DNA of 64,000 nucleotides from Phlegmacium glaucopus (GCA_015039465.1 MU130237.1:496001-560000), one strand, 5' to 3'. Positions 35,979-48,900 are shown, counted from the stretch's first letter. Made by a program: numbers and translations. Notes: generated from the sequence alone by a model not told the origin.

Positions 35979-37159
35979 CTAATGACTGTAATCATATCTA
36001 GAATTTAATTTGATCTGTTCAATAGGGATCCCACTTCGCATGGAAAACGAAACGTACTTCTTGTAAAATGTTTCTGAATCGGACGGCACGACCTTAGAAA
36101 CGATAGTTAGATAAATGTATGCCCCGTTGAGAGAGAGAACATACCTCATTTCGTCGCGCGCCACGCCCTTTTCTCCCTTGGTTTTCTAGTCCACGCCGGA
36201 AATCTCTATCATCCTTCAACCACTGAAGTGCGACATGATACAATGTGGTTGAAATAGGGAAAGTATCCTTAAGAAGATGCTCATTAGTTATTGGCCAAGG
36301 GACAGGAGCTGTCACAAGTTCTCCGAATCGCATATGGGCAATATGGGTAGGAAAGTCGTTTAAGCCATCGAAAATGTGAGTTGCATCTATAACGAATTTT
36401 CAATCATAGGATTGGATGGAATAAGGAAAGGAGACTTGCAAAGAATAGTAGCCCCCCTTTCTTCACTGTCGGCCTTGAGGAACTTGAGCAGATCGTCGCG
36501 GACTAGTACGTCCAAATCGACGGTAACCTAACAATTGGATGATTAGAAAGGATTGCCCAAACTTGCGAATAGACAATGGTCAGACCTCGTCGAGCAATAA
36601 GACATCCCAAGGAACCATGAGCCCAAAGCAAAGCTGAACTCGGCGTCTCTCCCCATCAGATATATTATGCATATGCCAATCAAGATCAATGTCGAGAAGA
36701 TCAAGAAGACGATCTCTCCTTTCTTTATGTCTATAACCACCCACAGAGTCCAAGAATGCGGATACAAGAATATCTCCGCGAACAACAGGATTCATAGCCC
36801 TGTTTTGTTTTCAATAGAAGACGGGCGAGTTGTATAGCTATGTACTGACCATTCAGTGCCCAAGAAAGTAACACCTGAAGGAGAGTCGCGAAACACGTCG
36901 CGACCTTTCACCTTCACTTCAGCTCCAACCATAGAGATAAGTCTCTTTCCTGCAAGTAGTTGTAGCAGAGTCGATTTCCCAGCTGCAAAAAAAATGATAT
37001 TATTGAAGTAACAATTATGGGGGGATGTTCCCGACCTCCATTTGCTCCGATAAGAATTGTACGAGAACCAGGTGCGAGATTGAAATTGAGGTCTACGAGA
37101 CAAGGAGGGGAGAAATTGTTATGAGAGAATGTCAACTGTTTTGCAGATATTGAAGCCAT
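35979..37159 (-). CDS. CAF16-type soluble ABC ATPase
   Basis: Multi-exon. It starts [19 protein letters not shown] and has one nucleotide-binding domain without membrane segments. The Walker A is split by an intron (LIGANG joined to [13 protein letters not shown]). The signature loop reads [16 protein letters not shown] and Walker [11 protein letters not shown](VDLD). The H-loop is [13 protein letters not shown]. The last intron joins SDSETFYKK to YDYSH then stop, a terminus I recognise from the fungal CAF16 family. Yeast Caf16 associates with the CCR4-NOT complex in transcription and mRNA turnover control. In the ABC signature the usual LSGG is ISDGE, which is normal for this family. Its start codon is 3 bp from that of the divergent STB6-like gene. 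Confidence 0.88.
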
Positions 37160-37162
37160 GAG

Positions 37163-40100
37163 ATGCAACTCAATCTCTTACTCCCAAAGTGCACTCATAT
37201 ATCCCCGAATGATTACATCGGTCTACCTCTCAACTTTCAAATCACAAAAAATGATATTCTTATTCAAGGCTATCAGTTATACGCCGTAGAGAAATGGATA
37301 GTAGAACGCAACAGACCTGTTTCTCTTCTCGTCGTCTACACTGGCGATCCTACTCATACAATCATTCTCACCTCCCTACAGCCATCTCCTCATCTATCCT
37401 CGTCAGATGCCTTGGCTCAATGGGACCAGGCTATCCTTCATCTACGCGCAGATGGTGCTAAACCTAAACAAACGCCCCATGGCGTCCTCATGGTCACTTC
37501 TCTGGCTCACTTTCGTTCAGACTTTACTATAGTCCACATCCCTGATGGCAACTTTCTCGCTGTAAAAGATCAGCTTTACACAAACATAAACCTACTCCGC
37601 ATGGGTTGTAGTGGTCGTAGTGCACTCACTCTCGATGATCCAAGCGACGCAACTAAAGATCGCTTTATTTCAATGTATTCTCTCCCAGAAACAACCCAAG
37701 CTCAACCTCTTCCTAATTCTTCGGAATATCTCCCTCTTCCACCACCTATGGTTCATTCACATTCTCATTCACAACAATCGCCTGCAAAATCAAGCCGTCA
37801 ACAGGTTGGTCTCGGTCGTCCAATTCGTAGCCATAATCACAGTACTTCCTCTCTAACCGCAAAGAAGGACCATCCTCATGGAAAGACGAAAGAACGCTTC
37901 ACTTTCATAGCCACTGTCCTCGAACTAGTCAAACTCATACAAGTTGGTCTAGCCATCTTTGGGATGTATGGTTCCAATGATTCTTCTCCCAATCTCATTC
38001 TCGATGGTCTTCTTTGTGATGTTACAGTGGAAGATATTCGCAAATGGATCGCAATAGTAGGCGGTCCCTGCGTCTCTCTCGAGGTTCGTCTATTCTCAAT
38101 CTCTGAACCCCCATCCTCATCTTCGTTCAGCCCACAGAACGTATAGCAGATCCTATGTTTGTATCCGCCCTTCTCAGTCTTGTCCTCTCAATCCGCAATA
38201 AACTATCCCATCTCGGTTACTCTCATGCAAGTTTCCTCTCTATATCTTTTGTAAACTTTTAACCATCTCTCCAGGTTCTTCCTAAAGATCCTTTTCTCCA
38301 CCCATACTCCTTTTCACTAGCCCTCACAGCCTACATACAAGCCACCTCGCCACCTGCCATACTACCAGCCACCAACACCATCTTGCACCCTCAAACAACC
38401 CAACCATACGCGTCCGCAACATCTTCCAATTACATTCCACCAGCGCCTACGCATTTCAACCTCTTATCCACTGCCGCAGCAGCAGCAGCAGCACACACCC
38501 TTCCCATCGGCGCCATCTTGACACGCGAATTAGTGGAAAGCATCAATAACACATATGATCTCAAAATCAAACACGAAAGTCGTAAAGTCGGACGCGCCAT
38601 TAAAAGCAGGCTAGCCACAGCCGATAGCGACGGCGGCGCAGATGGCGAACAGCACCAGCACCAACAGCACCGTGGTAGGGAGAGGATAAGCATGAGCGGT
38701 GGTGAAGGTCCTCGTGATGGGTCTCCGGCGAAAGGCGGTGTCGGCTCCAGTGGAGGACAGATATTAAGTGGGATAGGAAACCTGGCGAGTGGATTAAGAC
38801 TTGGGACAGGAGCTGTGGGAGATGCGGGATCTATTGTGAACCCTATGGTGGATTTGACAAGTTTCATCAATGGTGTGATAAGGAGCGGAAGTCATAAAGA
38901 TAGTAATCGGAAAGGAAAGGAAAGGAGGAAGGAGAGTGTTGAGTTGCATCCTATGATTGGGTATGGTGGGAAAGAGAAGGATGGAGTTGTGGGAGGGAGT
39001 TTGAAGCTTCTTTGGAGTGGGCGGGTGGCGGATATTGTTAGGATGCGGGAAGTAGATGGGGATCCTTCTTGTGGTGGTGTCGGTGGTAGTGGAGGGACAA
39101 ATGAACGTGATAGGGATAGAGATAGATGGAAAAGGCGGCGCGTACCCGAACGTGTTGCGAGCGATGGAGAACTCGATGATAAGGGAAGAAAACCATATGA
39201 TGGTAGGTCTACGGAAGAAGAAAGTGAAGGTATCCCCGTTATTCCTGGACACACCAGTTCTTTTAGTGGTATGTGGAGTGGACGTGTGAGAGGGAAGCTA
39301 GGGAATTGGGCTGGGTACGCGGACCTCTTTTCAAGATTTATTATTCTGATGATGGTTGGCGTAGGTTGGCGCGCAAGAAACATCAAAGTGTGGATCTGAC
39401 TAGTACTCCTCCTTCCAAGGCTTCATCGGTGATAAAACTGAAAGACGCAAGCACAACCCCAAATCAAAACCAGCAGTCCCGTTCTGTCAGTAGATTGGTT
39501 ATTGGTGGCGGTGTCAGTATGAGTCGACAACATTCTGGAGCTCAATCACCTACGCTACCGCCTTTTGTGTATGTGGTGCCTTTATTTCCTAGTGTATTGC
39601 TTATTGGTGTTATTAATAGAGCAGGAGAGAGAGAGATAGAAGACGATGATTTATTGAGTAGTGGACAAGTATCGCCTCTCAGTACGCGTATTCTTTCTTG
39701 CTAGCTAACAGACACTTATACAATTTACCTTAGGCGACTACCGTCGTAGCCCATTCAAGATCAGCAACCCCACCTCCATGAACAACAATGCCAGTAGCAC
39801 CGCCAACGCCTCGACGACTAACCTGAGCGTGCCTCATGCTCTGAATTCGCAAGATTATGAACATGTTCTCAGTAAACTGCTTGATAAGAATAAGAAACGG
39901 GGATTGAGTTTATCGCAGACGGCGAGGATGTCGAATTGGGTAGATCCGGTGAGTGGGAGAGAACCAGATGGGGAAGGGGACGATCGAATGCATCGAACTC
40001 GTTCAGGGGCGGATGAGGAAGGAGTAGAAATGGATAGTGATATCAGTGAGGCGAGGAAGTTTGGGAGTAGGTGGAGGAGGAAGGAGAAAGCGAGGTTTCA

Positions 40101-40873
40101 TAGTTTGTTGAGTGTGGTTGATGGGGTGGGAGTTGCGCCTGAGAGAGAGTTGGAAAGGGATAGTGTGGATGAGGAGGAGAGGGGAATAGGTTTCAGACGG
40201 TGAGCGTGTAAGTAAAATTTTGTGTGATTGAGGAGCTTATGTGGATGTAGGCGACATAGTTTCCATGATCTGGAAACGTTTACAGAAGTTGAGGTGTTGA
40301 GTGTGGAACGTATGGTGATTGATGTAGAGATTTGTGGGCAGTTGCTTATTGCTTGGAGGAGAGAAGAACATTTGGAGAACGTCGCGGCTTGCATCAATGT
40401 AAGATTAAATTTATTTAGCTCTGATGGATCTAATTATTTCTGTCTAGTTACTGGCCGAGTCTCTGTCAACGGCCAATAAGCTTTTACAAGACCACTATGA
40501 ATCGCATCTGGATACGCTCAGTGAACTGGAAGAACGAAGACGAGTATTCGCTGAGCTGGACGAGGAGAATTTGAAAGTGGATGAAGCTTCTCAAGCTACG
40601 AACACACTTTGGTACGAATCGGAACAATTTCTATTAAGTGAACTATGGGATACTGCTCGACAATCGCGCCGAAAAGTGTTTGAATTGCGAGATAAAGTGT
40701 TTGGGAATGATAGGAAGCAGTGGACTATTGATGGACGGGAGATTATCGTAGATCGACATGGACGGAGTGAGAGTGAAGCTGAGGAGGAGAGGACTGATGA
40801 AGATGATGAAGGGCGAGTGCCAGTGCCTGGGATTATTAAACCAAAGTGGCTTCTTCGATTCTTTAATCAATGA
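37163..40873 (+). CDS. STB6-like protein (Sin3-binding family)
   Basis: A few long exons. The N-terminal domain (QGYQLYAVEKWIVERNRP, VVYTGDPTHTIILTSL, HGVLMVTSLAHF, VPDG-like HIPDGNFLAV, NLLRMGCSGRSALTL) and the second block (ATVLELVKLIQVGLAIFGMY...DGLLCDVTVEDIRKWI) match the fungal Stb6/Stb2-like family, whose yeast members bind the Sin3 corepressor. The middle is low complexity, with an Ala run near 38470-38495 and His/Gln and Gly/Ser stretches. An intron at about 39317-39366 restores GNWAGLARKKHQSVDLTS. The C-terminal part (40470-40873) is helical and acidic, ending KPKWLLRFFNQ. The start is the only ATG that includes the first conserved segment. Sequence between 38600 and 39300 is purine-rich on the coding strand. 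Confidence 0.78.
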
Positions 40874-40922
40874 TTACATCAGCATTATATATGAGATCTA
40901 GAGCTGTGATGTCTCTGAGATT

Positions 40923-42983
40923 ATGTTGTCCCCTGAACAACTCGTTGAACTCCTCAAATGTCCTATTTGCAACAGAGTATTCACAAATCCAACAACTCTA
41001 TTCTGTGGTCATTCAATATGTTCTCATCATAACACTGTCTGTTGCACTCTGAACATTCCACTACTATCAACGCCTAACATTCCTTCTCATTCTCGTGTCA
41101 CCTTTAACCCTGCACCTCGTCGTATCCCATCTATTCATCCAATTCCACGTACTTCAGACGTCACTCTCAATGCCATACTTACACTCGCTCACAGATCAAA
41201 CGAAGACCGTCCTCGCAAACGTCTCAAACGTCACCATTCTCCAGACGACGACGACGACAACAATAACGACGACGACGGAGACCTCTTAACTCACCTTCGC
41301 AATGCTGCCCTACATCAACGTTCAATACCATCCGATGTTCCCCTCATTCAATCTCACACTGATACCCTACTCGAATTCGACAAGAAACTCCTCGAAGAAT
41401 TAACATGTCATATATGCTACGTTCTCTTCCACAGACCCGTCACTACCCCCTGTCAACACGTCCGTCCTCTTGCCCCCCCATTATTCTCTAATCCTATCTC
41501 ATGACATCAACAGACTTTCTGTTCTAAATGCCTACAACGCTCTCTAGATCATGGCTCATCTTGTCCTATTTGTCGTCAAGAAATTCCAAGTTTCTATTTC
41601 CAAGAACACCCTCTCAATGAAACCATCATGAACATCAGTACGCCTTTCACCTCCTACCTCTTCCCTTTCTCATCTAATAATTTAACCAGTCCTCAAAGCT
41701 TATCCAATTCTTTATCAAGAAAGAGCAGATGCCATCGAAGAAGAAGAACGTCATGCCCGTCTAAACACCCCCATCTTTGTATGTCAACTCAGTTTCCCAG
41801 GTATCCCTATTGTTCTCCATTTTTTTGAACCTCGGTACCTCACAATCTCTCTTCCTTTTGACTTTTTAAAACTTGTCTTTCCTTTTAGATATCGTCTTAT
41901 GCTTCGTCGTTGCCTTGAATCTCCCAATCCTTTCTTCGGCATGATCATGTGCCCCAAAGCAGGCTATCCTCCAGTAGACTATGGTACCATCCTCGATATT
42001 AAAAGCGTACAAATGCTCCCAGACGGTCGAAGTATGGTCGAAACTTGGGGTTCCACTCGTTTTCGCATACTAGAAAGAGGGAACCTGGATGGCTATATGG
42101 TTGGAAGAATAGAAAGGTAAATCTTGCAGAAAGTGTTCTTGACCATCCTTCACATTTATCCATAGGATATATGACTATCGCGATGATCTTACAGAAACAC
42201 TTGTAATAGATGAGCCTACCCCACAACCGCTTATACGGCGTATAGCATCTCTATTACACCAAGACCAAGACCAACCCGTAGCTTCCTCCTCTGCCTCTGC
42301 CCCTGCCCCTGCCCCTGCCCCTGCCCCTGCCCCTGCCCCTGCCCCTGCCCCTGCCCCTGCCTCTGCCTCTACCTCCTCTGTCTCTGCCTCCTCTACCTCC
42401 TCTTCTGCCCCCTCTGTCGCTGCCTCCTCTGCCTCCTCTGCCTCCTCTGCCTCTTCCGCCGTCTCTGCCTCCTCTTCCGCCGCCTCCTCTGTCTCTGTCT
42501 CCTCCGTCTCCTCTGCCGCCGCCTCTGTCTCTGTCTCCTCTTCCGCCGTCGCCTCTACCTCTGCCGCCTCTCTCCCCTCCCCCTCTGCCTCTTCTTCTCG
42601 CTTATACGCCTCTACTTCCGCCTCAACTCCCTCCGCCTTTTCCAACCAACAAACAAATGACCAACTAATGGACACCTGCAAAGCCTTCCTCGACCGCCTC
42701 CAACGTGGCGCTGCACCCTGGGTAGTTCAGCGCCTATCCAGCACCTGCGGCGCCATGCCTACCGACCCTGCCTTATTTTCATTCTGGGTCGCATTAGTCT
42801 TGCCTATAGAAGAGAGAGAGAAAGCAAAGTTGTTACCAATCAAGAGTGCAAGGTTAAGATTGCTGTTGGTTGTTCATTGGATCGAGCAGTTGAATAGTAA
42901 TTGGTGTGTTGGTCCTTTTTAGGGGGGTATATTATACTGATCGTCTTTTTAGGTGGTATTCGAGTGGATGTACGATTTTATGA
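40923..42983 (+). CDS. LON-domain RING finger protein (LONRF-like)
   Basis: Multi-exon. It opens with a degenerate zinc-binding module (CPICNRVFTNPTTLFCGHSIC). An acidic linker follows with an Asp/Asn run (41235-41280), then a full C3HC4 RING (CHICYVLFHRPVTTPCQH joined to TFCSKCLQRSLDHGSSCPICRQ). The LON substrate-binding domain runs from [28 protein letters not shown] through DIKSVQMLPDGRSMVETWGSTRFRIL and ends near ...LNSNWWYSSGCTIL. The protein is probably a cytosolic ubiquitin ligase that uses the LON fold for substrate binding. A roughly 115-residue Ala/Pro/Ser tract, encoded by a hexanucleotide repeat, sits between the two halves of the LON domain. The final intron (phase 2) restores the double Trp. 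The start is 49 bp after the STB6-like stop on the same strand. Confidence 0.85.
42281..42600 (+). repeat. CCTGCC/CCTCTG repeat tract coding Ala-Pro and Ser-Ala runs
   Basis: The core (about 42295-42368) is a near-perfect CCTGCC hexamer repeat coding an Ala-Pro run. It grades into imperfect TCTGCCTCC-type repeats coding Ser/Ala. It lies wholly within the LON/RING gene and keeps its frame. Its reverse strand is also open (42175-42681, Glu/Ala-rich) only because of the repeat composition. Confidence 0.9.
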
Positions 42984-43318
42984 AGTCCTTGGTTTTTATT
43001 CTGTTGTGTTTCAAGTCTCATCCTCTGTCTCGTTTATTCCATATGCCCATTCACTCTGCTTGTAACAACTCCATCTCCACTATTCATATCTATGCTTTTC
43101 ACGAATTCAATTTTTGGTCGAGGGCGGACGAACAGAACAAACATTTTAAATCCTATTTTTATTATAAGTTACTTAAATCTCATGTCATTACATCCTTTTG
43201 TTGCTTGCATCACCTATATATTATTCATTTACATTTTACATTCAAACAGTACTTATTTTATGTTTTCTTTACATTTTAGCAAGGCAGTCAGTCTTTTAAG
43301 CAACAACTGTTTCCTCCT
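42984..43318. other. Convergent 3' spacer
   Basis: This 335-bp T-rich spacer lies between the convergent LON/RING and P450 genes. It likely contains both polyadenylation regions. The open frames that cross it are hydrophobic by T-richness and have no family resemblance. Confidence 0.5.
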
Positions 43319-45865
43319 TTAAATAATAACCTTGCGGACGCATAATGGCATTCCATCGGTAGGCTCTGTTTTTAAGGTTTTTTAAAAACACACAAATACG
43401 TCAACAGTTGTTGAAGCTCACTTATAGTAATAGCAGCGGCAGGTTTGGCTACTTGATCCGGAACAGAGGGTTCAAACTCAAAGTTGACGATCAAGGCACT
43501 GGGGATAAGGGTTGATGATAAGGGCCGATGATAAAATTTAGGAGGGAAGGAAGGAAGGAAGGAAGGAAGGAAGGAAGGAAGGAAGGAAGGCGGGAAGGGA
43601 TCAAGGATCCAAGGACTTCAGAATCATCGGCAGGACAAAAAAAGAACTTACGCCAAAACAGCTTTCATCTCAATAATAGCCATAGTCTTCCCAATACATC
43701 CGTGAGGTCCAGCGATGAAGGACAGCATCGAGAATGTCGGATGATAGTCTTTTGGAAGGTTTAACCAACGCTCGGGGTTGAATCTGGGACGGATAGGAGT
43801 GGTCTTCAAGATGTGATGCTGCTACAGGAGGAAGAGAAGGGAGGCGTACTGCTCGGCGTCTTCTCCCCAAATTTCTTTCCAAGTGTTGACGACGCGGATC
43901 TGCGATGGTGGTAGAATCGGATTCGGATTCATTGGGGACGGGACGGATGGAACTTACGGGTATGTAAAAGAGTGTACCTTTGGGTACCAACACGCCATCG
44001 ATGTAATCCGTCTTGGCTGCAATGCGAACTGTCAATGGGACAGGAGGCATGATTCGGAGACTTTCCATGCTACGGATCGCGCAAGGGTATTTGTAAGATT
44101 TTTTTTTTCAAATTAAGTACCTTTAAAAAAGCTTACACGACACAATCGAGCCATTGGAGGTCTTTCAAGGTTCGGTAGTCTGGACGAGGGTTGTCCGCGA
44201 ATACGGGAACTAGTTCGGCTCGTAGACGGTGTTGGAGCTTGTGGTTATTGGAGAGGTGCCAGAGTGTCTTTGTGAGGATGAGATAATTTTTTTAATTAAT
44301 TTCGATTTCAACCCTATGTCTCATTGCAATTGTACATTACCCAGGTAAGACCAGAAGCGGTAGTTTCGTGACCAGCGCCAAGGAAAGTAAGCTTTTGAGT
44401 CAAGGTATTGACAACCCGGAAGAAATACGGTCATTAGGACTGACCACTTGGTCCATCATCGCACGATCGCTCATGGCATATCCTCCTTTACCTCCATCAA
44501 GCTCGGCTTTCCTAGCCCGCACAAGGATACTCATAATATCTCTTTTGGTATCAGCATCGTTCAAAATAAGGTTAGAGTCTTTCATTTTCTCTTCCAGCAT
44601 ATGGACAGAAAGCTTTCGGATGCGATACATCGAGTCTACGAGTTTGGCAACGGCGGCTTTCAAAGCACGAAGCAGTGATAAATGAGTAGGGGTTGTATCG
44701 ATACGGGAAATGAAACTTACATAGAAGAGGTATTTTTCCGAACCATTGGCGATGGTGATATGCCCAGTCCGATGCAAGAAATCGAGGACCACCGGGTAAA
44801 GAAACGAGAAGTATCAGCTTAGCAAGATTGGAGGCTGCGATCGTGGATCAGTTTTTTTTTCTTATCAAAGAAAAGAGAACAAGAGACGAAGAAGGAAATG
44901 AATCGAAGGGATTAGACGTGCATGATTGAAGACTGAGTAATAGCTCGTAAGCTTCTGCAAGCTCATTACGGGGATTGTGCAATGAGTCTGCTTTGTATCC
45001 AAAGGCGGTCTCGCAGATGATGTCCAGTGTAACTTTACTCACTATAGTATTTAACGTTAGATTGTCAGCAAACGGATACTCTTGCACGTGACGTACGCCA
45101 GTCATACATGTGAATTACTTTTCCTTTTTCAGGATGTTCCTCCGCATTGATGTTTGCTTTAAGAATGTCAACAAGACTGCGCAGCGCGCGCATGATTCAT
45201 TTGTGTGAAGAATAACACATGCTTAAGCACTCACCCCTCGATGGGCTCAAAGTACATGTGTGTTTCTGGCGTGTCAGGAAGTAAATTGGATGTAAAAAAA
45301 GAGGATAAGCAGATGGGCGTACGAGCTATGAGGTTGGGGATTGAAAATGCAGGGTTCATAGCCTTGCGCATCTGCTTGTGGTCGTTCCCTGTGACTGTGA
45401 GCAATCCGTAGCCAGTTACCAATCCGAGAATGTTGCGAAGGAACGAAGGCTGTTAATGTGAATGAGAGGCGGCGTAAAAATGAACAGGCTATAGCCAAAG
45501 GTTACTCTTGGATATTCTAACCAGTCTTTGACGAGTATTTGATGCAAAGCCTCCGGTTTCATGAAGATTAATCGTTCTATACCAATGGGTCCAACTACGC
45601 GAACCACAGGACCATATTTTTTGACCCATTCGCGTTGGGGGATGCCAGATTCGCTGCGAATTATGGTGGGGGATTGACCCCATAAAGGATTACCCAAAGG
45701 TGGACCTGGCACTTTCCTGAGTGGAGAACGAAAATAAGGCCATATGATGATTTTATTGAAGATGAGGAAGGTAATATAGGCTAAGAAGGCTCATTAGATG
45801 AGATATAAGCAGAAAAGGGGGCAAGAAATACCAAAGAAAGTGATTAACAAATGACTGGAAGACAT
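43319..45865 (-). CDS. Cytochrome P450 monooxygenase
   Basis: Multi-exon. The first exon (MSSSHLLITFF) joins in phase to AYITFLIFNKIIIWPYFRSP, forming the ER membrane anchor. The Pro-rich hinge KVPGPPLGNPLWG follows. Further landmarks are the C-helix region (NDHKQMRKAMNPAFS), the I-helix with FLGAGHETTASGLTW, the K-helix ESLR (VVMESLRIMPPVPLTVR), the FNPERWLNLPKD meander and the heme-ligand loop FIAGPHGCIGKTMAIIEMKAVLA. The FNPERW segment reaches the right frame only after a GTACGC...CCCAG intron near 43790-43840. The last exon gives KPTDGMPLCVRKVII. All catalytic motifs are intact. Substrate and CYP family are not predictable; no biosynthetic cluster surrounds it. One intron (43651..43499, 153 nt) is enlarged by a GGAA microsatellite. 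Confidence 0.9.
43544..43590. repeat. GGAA/TTCC microsatellite in a P450 intron
   Basis: About 11 tandem copies of GGAA on the plus strand, which read as TTCC in the sense of the P450 transcript. The tract lies inside the intron at 43651..43499 and forms a pyrimidine-rich stretch upstream of its 3' splice site. Confidence 0.95.
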
Positions 45866-45947
45866 TTACCGCTATATTATTTTTAGACGGCTGAGGCTCA
45901 TGATAAGAGTGATTTGGGGTTATTACATAATACATCTTAGCGTAGTT

Positions 45948-48900
45948 ATGCCACCATCTCCCTCTGAAACTACAGATCTCACTCCTTTACGCGCACATTA
46001 TCTAAAGAAATCTCTTATCCAGCTCCAATTCGCTCGTGAACTCGACTTCATAACTTCTCAAAGTCCCAAGAATGTCTCAACTCTATCCTACCTAGGTTCA
46101 CCCTTCTCGCCTCCTCCCAAAGGCGCTGAGCCAGTGGATCTTCCCTTCCTACGTTACATATTTCGTCAATTTGTTTTGACTTTCCCGTTCATGGCTGCTG
46201 CGCCGAAAGATTTTTATTCTCAAAAGTTGCAGCCATTCATGGCGGCCATGCTTTCTCGGAATTTCTCCCCTACTTCAGTCCTCGACGAACCAGAGACAGA
46301 GCAAGCCCCGCGAAAGAAAATGGTTGCAAAAGTTGAGCGAAATCTGTCTCTCTTTCTGGGTGGGGCCACGAAACTTCTTGAGCGCGAGGAAGTAGTCCGA
46401 TTAACGCAGTCCGACCTCGATAGGCTTGACGTCCTTTCTAAGAAACGTCTAGCAAATCTAGCGAAAACAAGAGACGTATTTGAAATCAACATCGTTAGCG
46501 TCCGTACTGTTTTGGACAAAGGTAGAATCCGCAATCGAGCTCATGATGTATGTAATCAAGACCTTCCTGCCTGGATCAGAGAGATAACCCTCAACCATAC
46601 AGGAATTTATCATCCGTACCAGGCGTTCGCGTTACCCTGACGTTTTTGTTTCTCGGCGTTATGGAGATTTCAAGACTCTAGCCTCAGAGGTTGATTCTTA
46701 TCCTTACTTTATTCTTTTTCGAGATTCATAACATTGTGTAGCTTGCAAAGGCCCACCCGGAAGAATCCATACGTCTGCCACCTCCCAAGGACCGTACATA
46801 TGTAACGGCTCCACCTGTGTCTTCAAATGCACCGCGCTCTCAACCTCCCGGCTCTCCATTCAGCCCAGTTAGCCAGGAACGCACGATATCGTCGCTCAAT
46901 GACTACGATGACTTTAGCCCTACCTACTCGGATTTTAACACTTCTCCTGTCCCTTCCCATTTCCGCCTTACTAGAGAAAAGAATCGATTGACATTACGTT
47001 CTTACTTGCGTTCATTGTTTGCTTCATCGACCATTGCTTCTTCCCCTGTTCTCCGATCATTTTTATTGTCAGGACCCACGACTCTTTCACCGGGGGAATT
47101 GGAAGACGCAAAAAAAAGGGAAGAAGCAGATGATATGAGAGAAGATGGAAGAAAGAAGTTTGCCAAGGAAATTGCCAGCCGTATTGATGGTTTGCGCGAC
47201 GCTGTCAAGAGCGTCAAAGGCGATATCATGGGCCAAGGTATGCCAGCCGTGCCTCATAAAACACTTCATGATTCATTATCTTCAAGTTGACGGCCTGACC
47301 CACGTTTTTGGAATCATCAGAGTAACCCCTGACATACGTAGCTTGCCTCCGAACTTCCAAGCCGTTATGGAATGGGCACGGATATCGTCAGCATCATAAT
47401 TCATCACCTTCATTCCTACAATCGGACTAATTTTCATCTCAGTTTGGCCTCTACGGTATTTCATCACTTTGTTGCATCTGACGACGCTTCGGAATCGTTC
47501 GCTAGTCTTAAGCGTATTCATGGCCTCATGCCATACTTTATGCTCAAAACGGCACTCAAGATCAGCAATCCTATAAGCATGATACGAAGTTTGCCCTTTT
47601 TACTGACCAACCTTCATGTCCTCTCTAATGCTGCTAACCAGGTATCTTGGACCTTTTTCTTGCGCAACCTTTTGGTGGAAGGAGTTTACTACAAAGGTGG
47701 GTCGTAGCAGAAGTTGTCATACCCTGATCGCCAATCAAATCCATCAGAATGTTCACGAGCTCCTTGGTTGAGGAGGTCAAATCCCTGGAAGAAGAGATTG
47801 AAGCCGTGAAAGACAAAGTGGACGATCCTGTCATGTGTGCCAAGATGCGTCAGTTTGTCTATGCGCCTCGTGAGATTCAGGCCATGTTCAAAGATGATGC
47901 TGGTAATTTTCTACTTTCATAACGACGTGTTGCATTATTTCTGATCTGAGAGGAATAGCATCGGAAGGAATGAACCTCATAACAATTGTTTTACGATCTT
48001 CCGAGGAACCAGTTTTGTCTCGCGTTCAGATGCACCGTCTAGCTCGCGCTCACAAGGCACATACGGCCTATATGAAGAACAAATCAGCTCTAGAAGATTC
48101 GGATGACGACGATGGACCTCAAGATGAAGATGCCTGGCTATTAGAAGACTTGAAAGTTCTCACCCAGTTGTATTCGAGATTAAGAGACCGCGAACAATTA
48201 ATTGAATTAATTTTTGAGGCAAGTCGTAATGTCTATGGCTTGTATGGATCTTTTGTTTACATTATCGCTTCTTGCAGGGATTTACCGCGGAACTATTGAA
48301 GGATATTATCACCATATTCTATTCTCCGTTGGCCCAGGTGTATCGCGCAGCTAGTATCGCCGATTCCCTGGGTGACTTGCAAACTTTCGTGAACGATTTG
48401 ATTAAGACCGTAGAACAAGTCGAGGAACGTAAGTCATATCTCTTCACCTGACCTTATCGGTTGAAGTGCTGATAACAACAATCCAGTCAGTCAAGAGGAT
48501 CCACACCTAACTGTCCAAGCTTTTATCGATCTAATACAGCGTCACGAGCAGTCGTTCTATCACTTCGTTCACAAGGTCCATTCAAAAGGCGACGAACTCT
48601 TCGACAGTCTTATGAGATGGATTGAGCTTTTTTTAACAGTTGTTCGTGAAGGCCTTACGGAACCAATAAGCCTTGAATTTCTCTTACCGCACACAGGCAC
48701 AGAACGTGCTGAAATAATGGCCGAAGTGGACAAGGTTGCCTTGTACCATTATAAACTCAAAGTGTTGTACGAGGGCAAGCTGCGTCGCCGATTTGGAAGA
48801 GCCACCGGTCAGTCTCAAGGGGATGCAGAAGATGAAGCTACTCAAACGCTTGTCAACGGTGTTGTGGGAGAGATTAGCTTCGGCGAGCTGGCCACAGGTG

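Noticed and set aside
39290..39370. Apparent frame break in the STB6-like gene
   Set aside because: A 50-nt intron (about 39317-39366) joins NWAG to LARKKHQSVDLTS in phase.
42175..42681. 168-residue Glu/Ala/Gly-rich open frame on the minus strand
   Set aside because: It is the reverse complement of the Ala-Pro/Ser-Ala repeat in the LON/RING gene. It is open only because of repeat composition and crosses exon and intron boundaries of the real gene.
43670..44068. Apparent frameshift in the P450 before the heme loop
   Set aside because: A GTACGC...CCCAG intron joins EDAEQ to FNPERW and places the heme motif in frame, so the gene is intact.
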